Shown here in pieces: positions 49,704 through 57,542 of a stretch of 64,000 nucleotides of DNA. The notes under the pieces were generated by a model. That model did no database searches. It saw nothing but the letters and a program-made list of their open reading frames with translations, and was not told where the DNA came from. A program made the position numbers and the translations under genes. This DNA is from Aquimarina megaterium XH134 (GTDB lineage: Bacteria; Bacteroidota; Bacteroidia; Flavobacteriales; Flavobacteriaceae): positions 29,051 through 93,050 of the forward strand of contig NZ_JACB01000014.1 of the NCBI RefSeq assembly GCF_000520975.1, in the 5' to 3' direction. How positions within the stretch are numbered: position 1 is the first letter of the stretch; each line of letters begins with the position of its first letter.

Positions 49704-51521
49704 ATGAATAGTATAGAAAACATAGAGATGTTATCAGATGAAACCGTAACCAAAAATGGAAACATGGATATGGCTAAGGTGTTATCACCTAGGAGAAAAT
49801 CTACGGCAAGCACAACCATAGAAGAGTTGGCGATCGAGCAGTTAGAACATTTTCAAATTGATGTTGATAGTGCGTATGGAGAAGCTTTGAAAGGTGCAGC
49901 TATGGATATTTACCATGCACAATCAGATATTTCTAAATTACAGGAAATAACCAATAATACAATTGCAAAGCTAGATCAGGGAGAAAAAGTAGCGTACTTT
50001 AATGCTAAACGTTTTTTATCTTTTCAGATAGCAAAAGTATTAGAAACATTACAAAATCCGCTAAGCAAAACCTATCAGTCTTTAGGGCAATCAGACGAAT
50101 CTTTACAAGCCAAAGGACCTCATCCTTTATTTAATAATATTGCAGCCTTATTTTCTGCAACTCCAGTAATCGCACGTACTTCTACATACGATTACTCTTG
50201 TACAGAATGGGTTGATGATGCTTTTAATGGTAAAGAATCAATACATCATATATACTCTAGATTATTGAATCCTACCTCTATGGCTTTGGCTACTCATATG
50301 GTGCATATAGAAGCAGGTAAATATGCAGATGAGTATACCGCATGGAATTTTAATAGCGGTATGGCGGCTGTAGATGCGTTATTAAGTAATGTATTAAACC
50401 ATGGAGATGTTCTTATACTTTCTAGAAATATCTACGGAGGGGTTTACCAGTTAATCGAAGATTTTTTTGCTAAAAAGAATAAGTTTGCCATTAATGTGGT
50501 TTGGTTTGATGGATATTCTATTGAAGATTTTAAACCAGTATTAGAAAAAGCAAAAGAGGATTATAAGGATATTCTTTCTTCTGGTAACAAATTGCATGTC
50601 TATATGGAATCCCCTTGTAACCCTCATGGTTATATGCTGGATGTGCCCGCTATTTGTAAAATTTCTAAACAAAATGGAGCAACGGTAATGTTAGATGGTA
50701 CTGTAGCAACACCGTTTTTAATCAAACCATTACAACATGAAGATGAAGAATGTAGACCAGATTTTTTATTCCATAGCTATACCAAAGATATTACCGGATC
50801 TGGTAATGCAATAGCAGGAGGTATTATAGGTAAAAATAACTTAATGTTCTTGCCAAAAGGAGACGAAGTAGATGGAATAAAATGGGATGAAACTTTATTC
50901 TGGAATGTATACTATATTAAAGGCGCTTTCTTAGATTCTGATACCGCATTCGAGGTGTTGTCTGGTATGAAAACACTAAGCATGAGAATGGTTCAAAAAT
51001 GTGTAAATACTTTGGTATTGGCTAAATTCTTTGACTCTAATCCTGGTATTACAGTACACTGTAATGGATTAGAAAACAACCATAATCATAGTATTATGAA
51101 GAAGATTAGTAAGTATCAATTAGCTTCGCCTTTATTTACTATTGATTTTGAAAAAGCAAAAGTATCAGATAAGTCATTTAAAATGTTCTTTGATACGTTA
51201 GCTCCCGCATTTGGTCTTCAGGTAAGTTTAGGGCAGATTAATACTACACTTCTATGCCCTGCATTTACATCTCATTCTGAGTTAAATAAAGATGCTCTTC
51301 TAGAGGCAGGTATCCATAAAACAACAATGAGAGTATCTGTAGGTAATGAAAACCCAAAAGAATTGATACAACACTTCATGCAATCTGTAAAACTAATGAT
51401 AGATCCAGAAAAACCAGGATTCTCTAGTTCTTTCTTATCCCGAAATGAAGTAGATAAATTATATGCAGATACATATATGGAAGTACAACAACAGTTAATA
51501 GATCACGGATACTTAAATTAA
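49704..51521 (+). CDS. Long Cys/Met-metabolism-type PLP enzyme with an N-terminal extension
   Basis: A 605-residue PLP-dependent enzyme. Residues 1 to about 140 form a helical, family-atypical extension (KSTASTTIEELAIEQLEHF and a TNNTIAKLDQGEKV segment). The catalytic region from about 150 is of the trans-sulfuration fold type: NSGMAAVDALL near 218-228, RNIYGGVYQL near 241-250, MESPCNPHGYM near 301-311, DGTVATPFLI near 331-340 and Lys361 in HSYTKDITGSGN. Normal family members are about 390 residues. It follows the aldehyde dehydrogenase by 13 bp and precedes an OsmC gene by 30 bp. It likely does a C-S or C-O lyase or exchange on a homoserine- or homocysteine-like substrate, but the exact reaction is unknown. 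Confidence 0.82.
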   Translation: MNSIENIEMLSDETVTKNGNMDMAKVLSPRRKSTASTTIEELAIEQLEHFQIDVDSAYGEALKGAAMDIYHAQSDISKLQEITNNTIAKLDQGEKVAYFNAKRFLSFQIAKVLETLQNPLSKTYQSLGQSDESLQAKGPHPLFNNIAALFSATPVIARTSTYDYSCTEWVDDAFNGKESIHHIYSRLLNPTSMALATHMVHIEAGKYADEYTAWNFNSGMAAVDALLSNVLNHGDVLILSRNIYGGVYQLIEDFFAKKNKFAINVVWFDGYSIEDFKPVLEKAKEDYKDILSSGNKLHVYMESPCNPHGYMLDVPAICKISKQNGATVMLDGTVATPFLIKPLQHEDEECRPDFLFHSYTKDITGSGNAIAGGIIGKNNLMFLPKGDEVDGIKWDETLFWNVYYIKGAFLDSDTAFEVLSGMKTLSMRMVQKCVNTLVLAKFFDSNPGITVHCNGLENNHNHSIMKKISKYQLASPLFTIDFEKAKVSDKSFKMFFDTLAPAFGLQVSLGQINTTLLCPAFTSHSELNKDALLEAGIHKTTMRVSVGNENPKELIQHFMQSVKLMIDPEKPGFSSSFLSRNEVDKLYADTYMEVQQQLIDHGYLN

Positions 51522-51551
51522 ATACATTAACAATTAAAACTTTAAACAATT

Positions 51552-52109
51552 ATGATTAACGGAATTAATTTAGAGGCCTTAGGGACTTATAAAAATACAG
51601 TTGAACAAGATCCTAAGAATGGAATGTATTCTGGAGGTATTAAAGCGACCTGGTTAGGAGGAACAAAAGTAGGGGTTGAAACCAATGCATTACAGCTTGG
51701 AGATGAGAAGATACCTCATAGTTTTTCTTTTGTTATAGACGAGCCAGAACAACTATTAGGAGAACATTCTTCTCCAACACCTCAGGACTATTTATTAGGA
51801 GGACTTTCGGGTTGTATGATGGTAACTTTTGTAGCTATGGCTTCAATAAAAGGAATCGAATTAGAAGGAGTTTCATTAGAGATAAAATCAACTTTAGATT
51901 TACAAGGATTTTTGGGGATAAACGAAACTTCTCCTGTAGGATATGATGCAATAGAATATTGCTTTACTGTTGAAGGAAACGGTACAGAGCAGGATTTTAA
52001 AGAAATTGCAGATCAGGTTATCCAATTTTCACCAAACTATGCTACTGTATCAAACAAAGTGAAAATGATTTCTAGCCTGGTAGTTAACCCTACAATGGTA
52101 AAAAATTAG
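51552..52109 (+). CDS. OsmC/Ohr family protein
   Basis: A 185-residue thiol-dependent peroxidase-fold protein. Cys88 in LGGLSGCMMV is the peroxidatic residue at the start of the central helix. The second Cys, usually in a S-P-V-C-P motif, is replaced by Tyr in SPNYATVSN, so it must be resolved by another thiol or have a different role. Last gene of the Lrp-flanked operon, followed by the terminator at 52152-52182. In this setting it could protect from a reactive sulfur species made by the PLP enzyme (inference). Confidence 0.88.
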   Translation: MINGINLEALGTYKNTVEQDPKNGMYSGGIKATWLGGTKVGVETNALQLGDEKIPHSFSFVIDEPEQLLGEHSSPTPQDYLLGGLSGCMMVTFVAMASIKGIELEGVSLEIKSTLDLQGFLGINETSPVGYDAIEYCFTVEGNGTEQDFKEIADQVIQFSPNYATVSNKVKMISSLVVNPTMVKN

Positions 52110-52151
52110 TTAGTTTAGTTTGAATTTACCCGTTTTTGGCGGTAAATAAAG

Positions 52152-52182
52152 AAAGGCTGTATGAAATTTTCATACAGCCTTT
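52152..52182 (+). terminator. Terminator of the homoserine-dehydrogenase operon
   Basis: Stem AAAGGCTGTATGA (52152-52164) with its complement at 52170-52182, then TTAAT. It lies 42 bp after the OsmC stop. Its outer 9 bp equal those of the hairpin at 52292-52323. Confidence 0.8.
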
Positions 52183-52291
52183 TAATATTATAGAAACCAA
52201 AAATATCAAGTAAATCCTGTTATGCTATAGGATGATAAATCAACTCGTCTTGATACCATGTAAATTTTTGTGGTGTACATATGGTAAATTG

Positions 52292-52323
52292 AAAAGGCTG
52301 TTTAAAATTTTAAACAGCCTTTT
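52292..52323 (-). terminator. Terminator of the subtilase gene
   Basis: Stem AAAAGGCTGTTTAAA (52292-52306) with its complement at 52309-52323. It is 73 bp beyond the protease stop codon on the minus strand. It shares the AAAGGCTGT stem base with the neighbouring hairpin. Confidence 0.8.
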
Positions 52324-52396
52324 ACAGAATACACAAACAACCAAGTTTGCTTATTTACAATTAACCAATTTCTGAAATAATATCATTAAAATATTT

Positions 52397-53644
52397 TTAT
52401 TTTTTTGCAACCCCTATAGGAGCAGTATATCCTCCTTTACTAACATTACCATCAGTAAAAATCTTACCAGTTCCATTAACAAGTAATATACCTGCCAAAT
52501 GAGGAGAAGCCATTGAAGTACCAGATTTTAGTGCAAATTCGTTACCGCCTATACCACAAGACCAGATTCTTGTTCCCGGAGCCCATGCATGTACATTGTC
52601 TCCGTAGCTAGAACCACCTGCAGCAGCATCTGTATTAGTCATGTTTCCAACTACCCAGCATCCTTCGATATATGCTCTTTGTGGTGAGTAATATTGTACA
52701 TCATCATTATTATTGCCTGCAGCCATAGCTCCAAATGTAGTTTTTGCTAAGTTTCTGAAAGCAGTTTCGTAAGCTACACTAATTGTTCTACTGGTAAATC
52801 CTATGCTATAGTTCCATACATCACCATAACTAGCATTATTAGCAACATAATTGATTCCTGCAATGATTTGCGCTTGTGTTCCGGATCCACTATCACTTAA
52901 TACTTTTACCGCAACAATTGTAGCTCCTGGAGCAACTCCAACAACACCATCTCCATTGTGCATTGCACCAATGGTTCCTGCCACGTGAGTACCATGACCA
53001 TTTCTGTCTCCCCAATTGTTATCTACAAAAGTGGTACTACGATTATAATCGATGTTAAGATCAGGGTGAGCATACACACCGCTATCCAGAACCCATGCTG
53101 TTTTTCCGGTAGAGTAGGTGTATCCTCCAACTCTTACAACCCCCCAGTCTACATAATCTCCTCCGGTTTCATAATAACCAGTGGTAGCCGCAGCCTTATT
53201 AGAGTCTTTTCCTGTTGTTACAGTAGGCATTACTCCTTGCTCTACGGTAACGTCTAACCTCTCAATGTAATTCGGTTCTACAGCAAGAATGTCAGGATCG
53301 TTTTTAAGTAACTCTACTTCTTTTGTAGAAATACCATCAACGTTAAATCCCTGTATCGCAGTTTCGTAAACAAATTTCATTTTATCCGAAGAAATTTTGT
53401 ACTTAGATAAAGTACCGGATGCTTTTTGGGTTACTTTTTGTTTGTTCTTTTTTAATTTTTCATCCTCTTTAAAAACAATAATATAGCTATTAGGAACCGC
53501 TTGTGCAGCACTAATATCTGTAGAAGGATTTTCTGTTGATAGTTCTTCAGAAACTTCTTCTTTAGAACAAGAATTTAAAAAAGTTGCGATTCCAAACATG
53601 ATTAGAACCATTTTAATGCGAATAATTTTTTGAATTGTTTTCAT
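52397..53644 (-). CDS. S8 family serine protease (subtilase) lipoprotein
   Basis: A 415-residue exported protease. Lipobox with Cys26 (LNSC) then KEEVSEE, an acidic stretch suggesting surface display. Residues about 50-130 form an I9-type propeptide/inhibitor (SYIIVFKEDEKL, FNVDGISTKEVELLKNDPDILAVEPN). The catalytic triad is Asp187 (AWVLDSGV), His217 (NGHGTHVAGT) and Ser377 (SGTSMASPH), with the oxyanion Asn311 (AAGNNN). There is no C-terminal P domain or type IX sorting domain, so retention is by the lipid anchor. Probably a nutrient-scavenging protease or one maturing surface proteins. Confidence 0.92.
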   Translation of the reverse strand: MKTIQKIIRIKMVLIMFGIATFLNSCSKEEVSEELSTENPSTDISAAQAVPNSYIIVFKEDEKLKKNKQKVTQKASGTLSKYKISSDKMKFVYETAIQGFNVDGISTKEVELLKNDPDILAVEPNYIERLDVTVEQGVMPTVTTGKDSNKAAATTGYYETGGDYVDWGVVRVGGYTYSTGKTAWVLDSGVYAHPDLNIDYNRSTTFVDNNWGDRNGHGTHVAGTIGAMHNGDGVVGVAPGATIVAVKVLSDSGSGTQAQIIAGINYVANNASYGDVWNYSIGFTSRTISVAYETAFRNLAKTTFGAMAAGNNNDDVQYYSPQRAYIEGCWVVGNMTNTDAAAGGSSYGDNVHAWAPGTRIWSCGIGGNEFALKSGTSMASPHLAGILLVNGTGKIFTDGNVSKGGYTAPIGVAKK

Positions 53645-53943
53645 AATATTAAGTTTATGTTAAGGTTTCAAAAATCTATAAATACATATGTTTGGCAATT
53701 GTATTCTTAGTTTTTTTGTTAAAAACTGAAAACTATTCTAAAAAAGAAGGTTTTTTAATACGATATTCGAATTTTATTAGGGCTAAATGAGCCAAGGTGC
53801 TGCTATGTAATGTGTTGTTTAATAGGTTTTTACTTTTCTTCTATTTCGAATTTATTCTGAGTGAACATGCTTTATAAAACATATGGGAATAAAAAAAACA
53901 CATTGAGAACAATGTGCTTTTTTTATATGTTGTTTAATAGTTG
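53645..53943. other. 299 bp intergenic region, no gene seen
   Basis: Between the start of the subtilase gene and the end of the nhaC gene, both on the minus strand. It contains the nhaC terminator (53891-53924) and, at the left, the presumed subtilase promoter; I see no -7 box of full consensus and no credible reading frame. Confidence 0.6.
53891..53924 (-). terminator. Terminator of nhaC
   Basis: Core stem CACATTG (53899-53905) with CAATGTG (53910-53916), loop AGAA, extended by A-run and T-run pairs. It begins 20 bp after the nhaC stop on the minus strand. Confidence 0.75.
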
Positions 53944-55428
53944 TTAGCTTTTAGCTAACTGCTTTATTTTAATTCTGAAAGCAGCAAAAAGTAGTGTCAT
54001 AAATGGACTAAGCCAGTTAAAAATAGCAAAAAAGAAATAGTCTAATACAGGTACATTAAGTACTCCACTTTGATAAGCTCCACAAGTATTCCAGGGAATT
54101 AGAACCGAAGTAACAGTTCCCGAATCCTCTAGAGTACGACTAAGGTTTTCTGGTGCTAGTCCTTTATCTTTATAAGCTTTGGCATACATTCTTCCTGGTA
54201 CTACGATAGCTAAATATTGGTCAGACGCAGTTACATTTAGTGCAAGGCAGCTTACTACCGTACTGGCAAAAAGGCCAAATACCGAATCGAATAAATTCAA
54301 TAAAGCTTTACTAATTCTAGCTAGTGCTCCAATCGCATCCATCACACCACCAAATACCATTGCACATAGTATTAACCAAATTGTATTTAACATTCCAACC
54401 ATTCCTTTAGAAGTAAAGAGCTTAGTAAGTTCGGCATTAGATGTCTGTATTGATGTTTTTGTTGTTATTGCATTCATCACTCCTTTATATGCAGAATTAA
54501 ATGTGAATTCGTCACTACCGGCAACGGTCGTTACAATTTCTGGTTGAGCAATAACGGCAGCAATAGCGCCAAGCAACGTACCTATAAGTAAGGCAACCAC
54601 TGGAGGTGTTTTTTTAATAATTAAACCGATAATCAAAACAGGAACAATAAATAACCAGGGAGAAATATTAAAAGCATTATCAATAACATGTAATTGCTCA
54701 CTAATTTCCGGAGTTCCAGATGTATCAATTGTAAATCCTATAACAATAAAAACCAATAGTGTGATTACTATAGTTGGTATAGTTGTATACGCCATATACT
54801 TTATATGAGAAAATAATTCCCCACCAGCCATTGCAGGAGCTAAATTAGTAGTATCGGATAAGGGAGACATTTTATCTCCAAAATAAGCGCCAGAGATTAC
54901 AGCACCTGCTGTCATTCCGAGAGAGATTCCCAAGGTGTCACCAATACCAATAAGTGCAATACCTACAGTTGCAGAAGTAGTCCAGGAACTACCTGTTGCA
55001 ATAGATATGATGGCACAAATAATTACACAGGCAGCCAGAAAAATAGTTGGATTAAGAATTTGTAAACCATAATAAATCATGGTTGGGATAATACCGCTAA
55101 TCAACCAGGTTCCTGCTAATGATCCCACTAGTAATAGTATAATTAGTGCACTAGAGGTTGATTTTATATTTTTGGCAACTTCTTCCATCATTTGTTTATA
55201 AGTTACCTTATTATAAAACCCTACTATCGCTGCTACTGCAGCTCCCAAAAGCAAAACAAACTGATTACTTCCGCTAATTGCTTCATCTCCATAAATATAA
55301 TAGACATTAAAGAATAGCATAATAACCAATGCTATAATTGGGATCAAAGCTTCCCAGATGTTTAATTCTTTATTCTCAATAATATCTTCGTTTTGGGGAT
55401 CGGTAGGTGTGATGTTTTGACTTTCCAT
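53944..55428 (-). CDS. nhaC: NhaC family Na+/H+ antiporter
   Basis: A 494-residue inner-membrane antiporter with about 11-12 hydrophobic segments. Markers of the NhaC family: IATGSSWTTSATVGIALIGIG near 143-163, AGAVISGAYFGDKMSPLSDTTNLAPAMAG near 176-204 (the GDKMSPLSDTT motif is diagnostic), and a second half with EDSGTVTSVLIPWNTCGAYQ near 435-454. It exports sodium in exchange for protons and helps salt tolerance, in keeping with a marine lifestyle. It lies alone, with an unusual 863 bp gap upstream holding tandem non-coding units. Confidence 0.92.
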   Translation of the reverse strand: MESQNITPTDPQNEDIIENKELNIWEALIPIIALVIMLFFNVYYIYGDEAISGSNQFVLLLGAAVAAIVGFYNKVTYKQMMEEVAKNIKSTSSALIILLLVGSLAGTWLISGIIPTMIYYGLQILNPTIFLAACVIICAIISIATGSSWTTSATVGIALIGIGDTLGISLGMTAGAVISGAYFGDKMSPLSDTTNLAPAMAGGELFSHIKYMAYTTIPTIVITLLVFIVIGFTIDTSGTPEISEQLHVIDNAFNISPWLFIVPVLIIGLIIKKTPPVVALLIGTLLGAIAAVIAQPEIVTTVAGSDEFTFNSAYKGVMNAITTKTSIQTSNAELTKLFTSKGMVGMLNTIWLILCAMVFGGVMDAIGALARISKALLNLFDSVFGLFASTVVSCLALNVTASDQYLAIVVPGRMYAKAYKDKGLAPENLSRTLEDSGTVTSVLIPWNTCGAYQSGVLNVPVLDYFFFAIFNWLSPFMTLLFAAFRIKIKQLAKS

Positions 55429-55577
55429 ATGCTAAATTCGAAATTTTATGGATGTAATGTTACGATATTAATAAAAGCTATGCAACGTCTGCATTGAGTT
55501 TAATTACGTTCAAACCTAAAAATAAAAGGAGTAAGAGTATAAAATATTAATTTAAAATAACAGGAATGTGCTTTTTA

Positions 55578-55607
55578 TCTTGTTTTTATGCATTTTGCCG
55601 ATATTTT
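55578..55607 (+). repeat. Conserved upstream block, copy 1
   Basis: Begins TCTTGTTTTT and contains ATTTTG and CGATATTTT. It matches the block at 55962-55991 in 26 of 30 positions, 384 bp away. It lies 46-76 bp upstream of a TACTTTTG box and could be a regulator-binding or UP-like element. Confidence 0.6.
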
Positions 55608-55653
55608 TAATTTTATCATATGGTGATTTTATCATAAAATTTGTAATGTGTTG

Positions 55654-55661
55654 TACTTTTG
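55654..55661 (+). promoter_or_regulatory. -7 box TACTTTTG, unit 1
   Basis: A full match to TAnnTTTG. At the position of the -33 TTG found in unit 2 it has TTA, so this promoter may be weaker. Confidence 0.55.
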
Positions 55662-55667
55662 AAATGT

Positions 55668-55797
55668 GAAAGAAGAAGAGTAAGAGAAAAATTGGATTTT
55701 TTTTGATTGTTTTGCGACTTTTTTTGTCCCAATAAAATAATTCTGATGAGTTGTTTTATCCACTAAACCTAATAAGCCTCATACCCAGAGGCTTTTT
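55668..55797 (+). ncRNA. Putative small RNA, unit 1 (about 130 nt)
   Basis: Inferred transcript from just after the TACTTTTG box to the T-run of the terminator. The body is T-rich with no start codon followed by a sensible frame. The 3' end, starting CCTAATAAGCCTC, is shared with unit 2. The ends are estimated, not measured. Confidence 0.45.
55774..55797 (+). terminator. Terminator, unit 1
   Basis: Stem AAGCCTC / GAGGCTT around the loop ATACCCA, then five T. No gene ends nearby on the plus strand, which is why a non-coding transcript is proposed. Confidence 0.75.
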
Positions 55798-55961
55798 GCT
55801 TTTTGTAAATATTCATGTAAGATGTTTTATGAGTTTTATTTGATCATATTGATGTACTTGTTTCTTTGATTTTTTTAACCTTCATTTTAATTCACATACG
55901 ATATTTAATGAGCTGATTATAATATAATTATAATTATATGTTAAATGAAATATGTATTTTG

Positions 55962-55991
55962 TCTTGTTTTTTGGTATTTTGTCGATATTTT
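55962..55991 (+). repeat. Conserved upstream block, copy 2
   Basis: Second copy of the block at 55578-55607. The distance from the block to the -7 box is identical in both copies (76 nt). Confidence 0.6.
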
Positions 55992-56012
55992 ATTACTTTT
56001 GATGAGGTTGTT

Positions 56013-56045
56013 TTGTAAGATTATGATGATAACAACATACTTTTG
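56013..56045 (+). promoter_or_regulatory. Promoter of unit 2
   Basis: TTG at 56013-56015, a 22 nt spacer and TACTTTTG at 56038-56045, a full match to the Bacteroidota promoter consensus. Confidence 0.65.
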
Positions 56046-56051
56046 AAGTAT

Positions 56052-56174
56052 CAAAAAGAAAAAATATAAAGAAGTTAAAATATTGATTAGCCCATTGAAC
56101 TAGAATTAGTCTTTTTTGCCCAAATTAATTTCGCCCCAAACCCTAATAAGCCTCATACCCCAGAGGCTTTTTTT
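56052..56174 (+). ncRNA. Putative small RNA, unit 2 (about 123 nt)
   Basis: Inferred transcript from the unit 2 promoter to its terminator. The middle differs from unit 1 except for short words, while both ends are conserved. That pattern, fixed promoter and terminator with a variable body, suggests paralogous regulatory RNAs with different targets. Read-through could also serve the CPBP gene at 56291. Confidence 0.5.
56148..56174 (+). terminator. Terminator, unit 2
   Basis: Stem AAGCCTC / GAGGCTT with loop ATACCCCA (one C longer than unit 1) and a run of seven T. It ends about 116 bp before the CPBP start codon. Confidence 0.75.
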
Positions 56175-56290
56175 ATTATGGATATAATATAATGTGTTGG
56201 TATAGTTAAAAAATCGTTATTTTAATTTCAATACGATTTTGATAGTGTAGGTTTCATTTTTTATATTGAAATTAGTCGAAAACTAATAGG

Positions 56291-56923
56291 ATGGAAACTA
56301 ACACATATAAAGGCTTAGAGTTATTTTGTTTTTTTGTATTACTACCGATAAGCTTTTTATTAGATTCTCACTTTCTTTTTAAAGTCATACCTACCGTTTT
56401 GGGGTTTGTTTATATTCTTGTCCTTCTTAAAAAGAAAGGACTGTTGAGATTGAAGTTTCCTGTTAAAGAATATTGGAAACCTTTTTGGAAAGAAATTATA
56501 GTTAAGTTTGGGATTATTGCGATAATAACTGGGCTATATGTCTTTCTAATTGCTCCAGATAAGTTGTTTTCTGTACTTATAAAAAGACCAGGGTTATGGA
56601 TAATTATTCTTTTTGTATATACATTTTTGTCTGTTTGGCCACAGGAGATTATATATAGAACCTTTTTTTATGAGCGTTATGAAAATCTGATTAGTAATAA
56701 GTGGTTGTTTATTTTTATAAACGCAATCCTTTTTTCTTTAGCTCATCTTTTTTTGAGTAGCTTTTTAGTACAAGTATTAACTTTTGTTGGCGGTTTGTTA
56801 TTTGCTTATACTTACCAAAAAACAAAATCCACTACCTTAGTCTCTATAGAACATGCTATTTATGGTAATTGGTTATTTACTGTTGGCATGGGAGAGATGT
56901 TAGCCTTTCCTGGCCCTGGATAA
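56291..56923 (+). CDS. CPBP family intramembrane metalloprotease-like protein
   Basis: A 210-residue integral membrane protein of the CAAX-protease and bacteriocin-processing (Abi) family, with about six hydrophobic segments. The catalytic motif normally EExxxR reads QEIIYR (Gln118, Glu119, Arg123), so the first Glu is replaced by Gln. The FxxxH motif (FSLAH, His152) and the later His188 and Asn193 (EHAIYGN) are present. It could still bind zinc through Glu119 and the His residues, but activity is uncertain. Family members process prenylated proteins or bacteriocins or act in self-immunity. An inverted repeat ATTAGT / ACTAAT lies just before the start codon (56271-56287). Confidence 0.82.
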   Translation: METNTYKGLELFCFFVLLPISFLLDSHFLFKVIPTVLGFVYILVLLKKKGLLRLKFPVKEYWKPFWKEIIVKFGIIAIITGLYVFLIAPDKLFSVLIKRPGLWIIILFVYTFLSVWPQEIIYRTFFYERYENLISNKWLFIFINAILFSLAHLFLSSFLVQVLTFVGGLLFAYTYQKTKSTTLVSIEHAIYGNWLFTVGMGEMLAFPGPG

Positions 56924-56924
56924 A

Positions 56925-57494
56925 TCACAAAAAATACTCGATAAGCTGGCGTACTGCTTTTCCACGATGACCAATCTTGTTTTTTTCTGATAAAGAAAGT
57001 TCGGCAAATGTTTCGGTATACCCATCGGGTAAAAAAACTGGATCATACCCAAAACCTCCTTTTCCTCTTTTATCTTCGGTAATAAAACCAGGGCATATTC
57101 CTGTAAATGTTTTGACTTTTCCGTTTGATACCAAGGCGATTACAGTTTTAAACTGTGCCTTACGATTTTCTTTTTCTTTTAACTCTTTTAAAAGTTTATC
57201 CATATTTGCATTAGCATCTTTGGCTTCACCAGCATACCTTGCAGAGTATACTCCGGGAGCACCATGCAACGATTCGACTTCAAGCCCTGTATCATCGGCA
57301 AAACAATCAAACCCATAATGCTCTTTGATATAATTAGCTTTTTGCATTGCATTACCTTCAATAGTTGTAGAAGTTTCGGGGATATCTTCTATGCAACCTA
57401 TATCACTAAGCCCTACTATTTGGATAGTAGGAGGCAGTAATGCTTGTACTTCTTTTATTTTATTAAGATTATTGGTAGCAAATACGATTTTCAT
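56925..57494 (-). CDS. rdgB: XTP/dITP pyrophosphatase (RdgB/HAM1 family)
   Basis: A 189-residue nucleotide-pool cleaning enzyme that hydrolyses dITP, XTP and related non-canonical purine triphosphates to monophosphates. [18 protein letters not shown] at 3-20 is the phosphate-binding start, [25 protein letters not shown] near 65-89 contains the catalytic Asp pair, and [20 protein letters not shown] near 146-165 binds the base. Length is normal. It converges on the CPBP gene with 1 bp between stops. It has its own -7 box at 57510-57517. Confidence 0.95.
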   Translation of the reverse strand: MKIVFATNNLNKIKEVQALLPPTIQIVGLSDIGCIEDIPETSTTIEGNAMQKANYIKEHYGFDCFADDTGLEVESLHGAPGVYSARYAGEAKDANANMDKLLKELKEKENRKAQFKTVIALVSNGKVKTFTGICPGFITEDKRGKGGFGYDPVFLPDGYTETFAELSLSEKNKIGHRGKAVRQLIEYFL

Positions 57495-57509
57495 TTAGAT
57501 GTGTAATTT

Positions 57510-57517
57510 CAAATGTA
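57510..57517 (-). promoter_or_regulatory. -7 box TACATTTG of rdgB
   Basis: A minus-strand match to TAnnTTTG, 16 bp upstream of the rdgB start and within the gap to the kdsC-like gene. The leader would be under 10 nt. Confidence 0.45.
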
Positions 57518-57542
57518 TAGTTTTCAAAAAAATATGTTCTCG

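Larger units (their letters stand above)
55429..56290. other. 862 bp gene-free region with two tandem non-coding units
   Basis: No protein-coding frame is convincing on either strand. Two diverged copies of one unit are visible in the same orientation: a 30 nt conserved block (55578-55607 and 55962-55991, 26 of 30 identical), a TACTTTTG box exactly 76 nt after each block start (55654 and 56038), a variable body, and a near-identical terminator (55774-55797 and 56148-56174). The offset between copies is exactly 384 bp up to the box. The region lies between the divergent nhaC and CPBP genes. Confidence 0.75.

Noticed and set aside
55429..56290. Remnant of a transposase or phage integration in the large gap
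   Set aside because: No frame with transposase or integrase motifs and no terminal repeats; the tandem promoter-terminator units explain the structure better.
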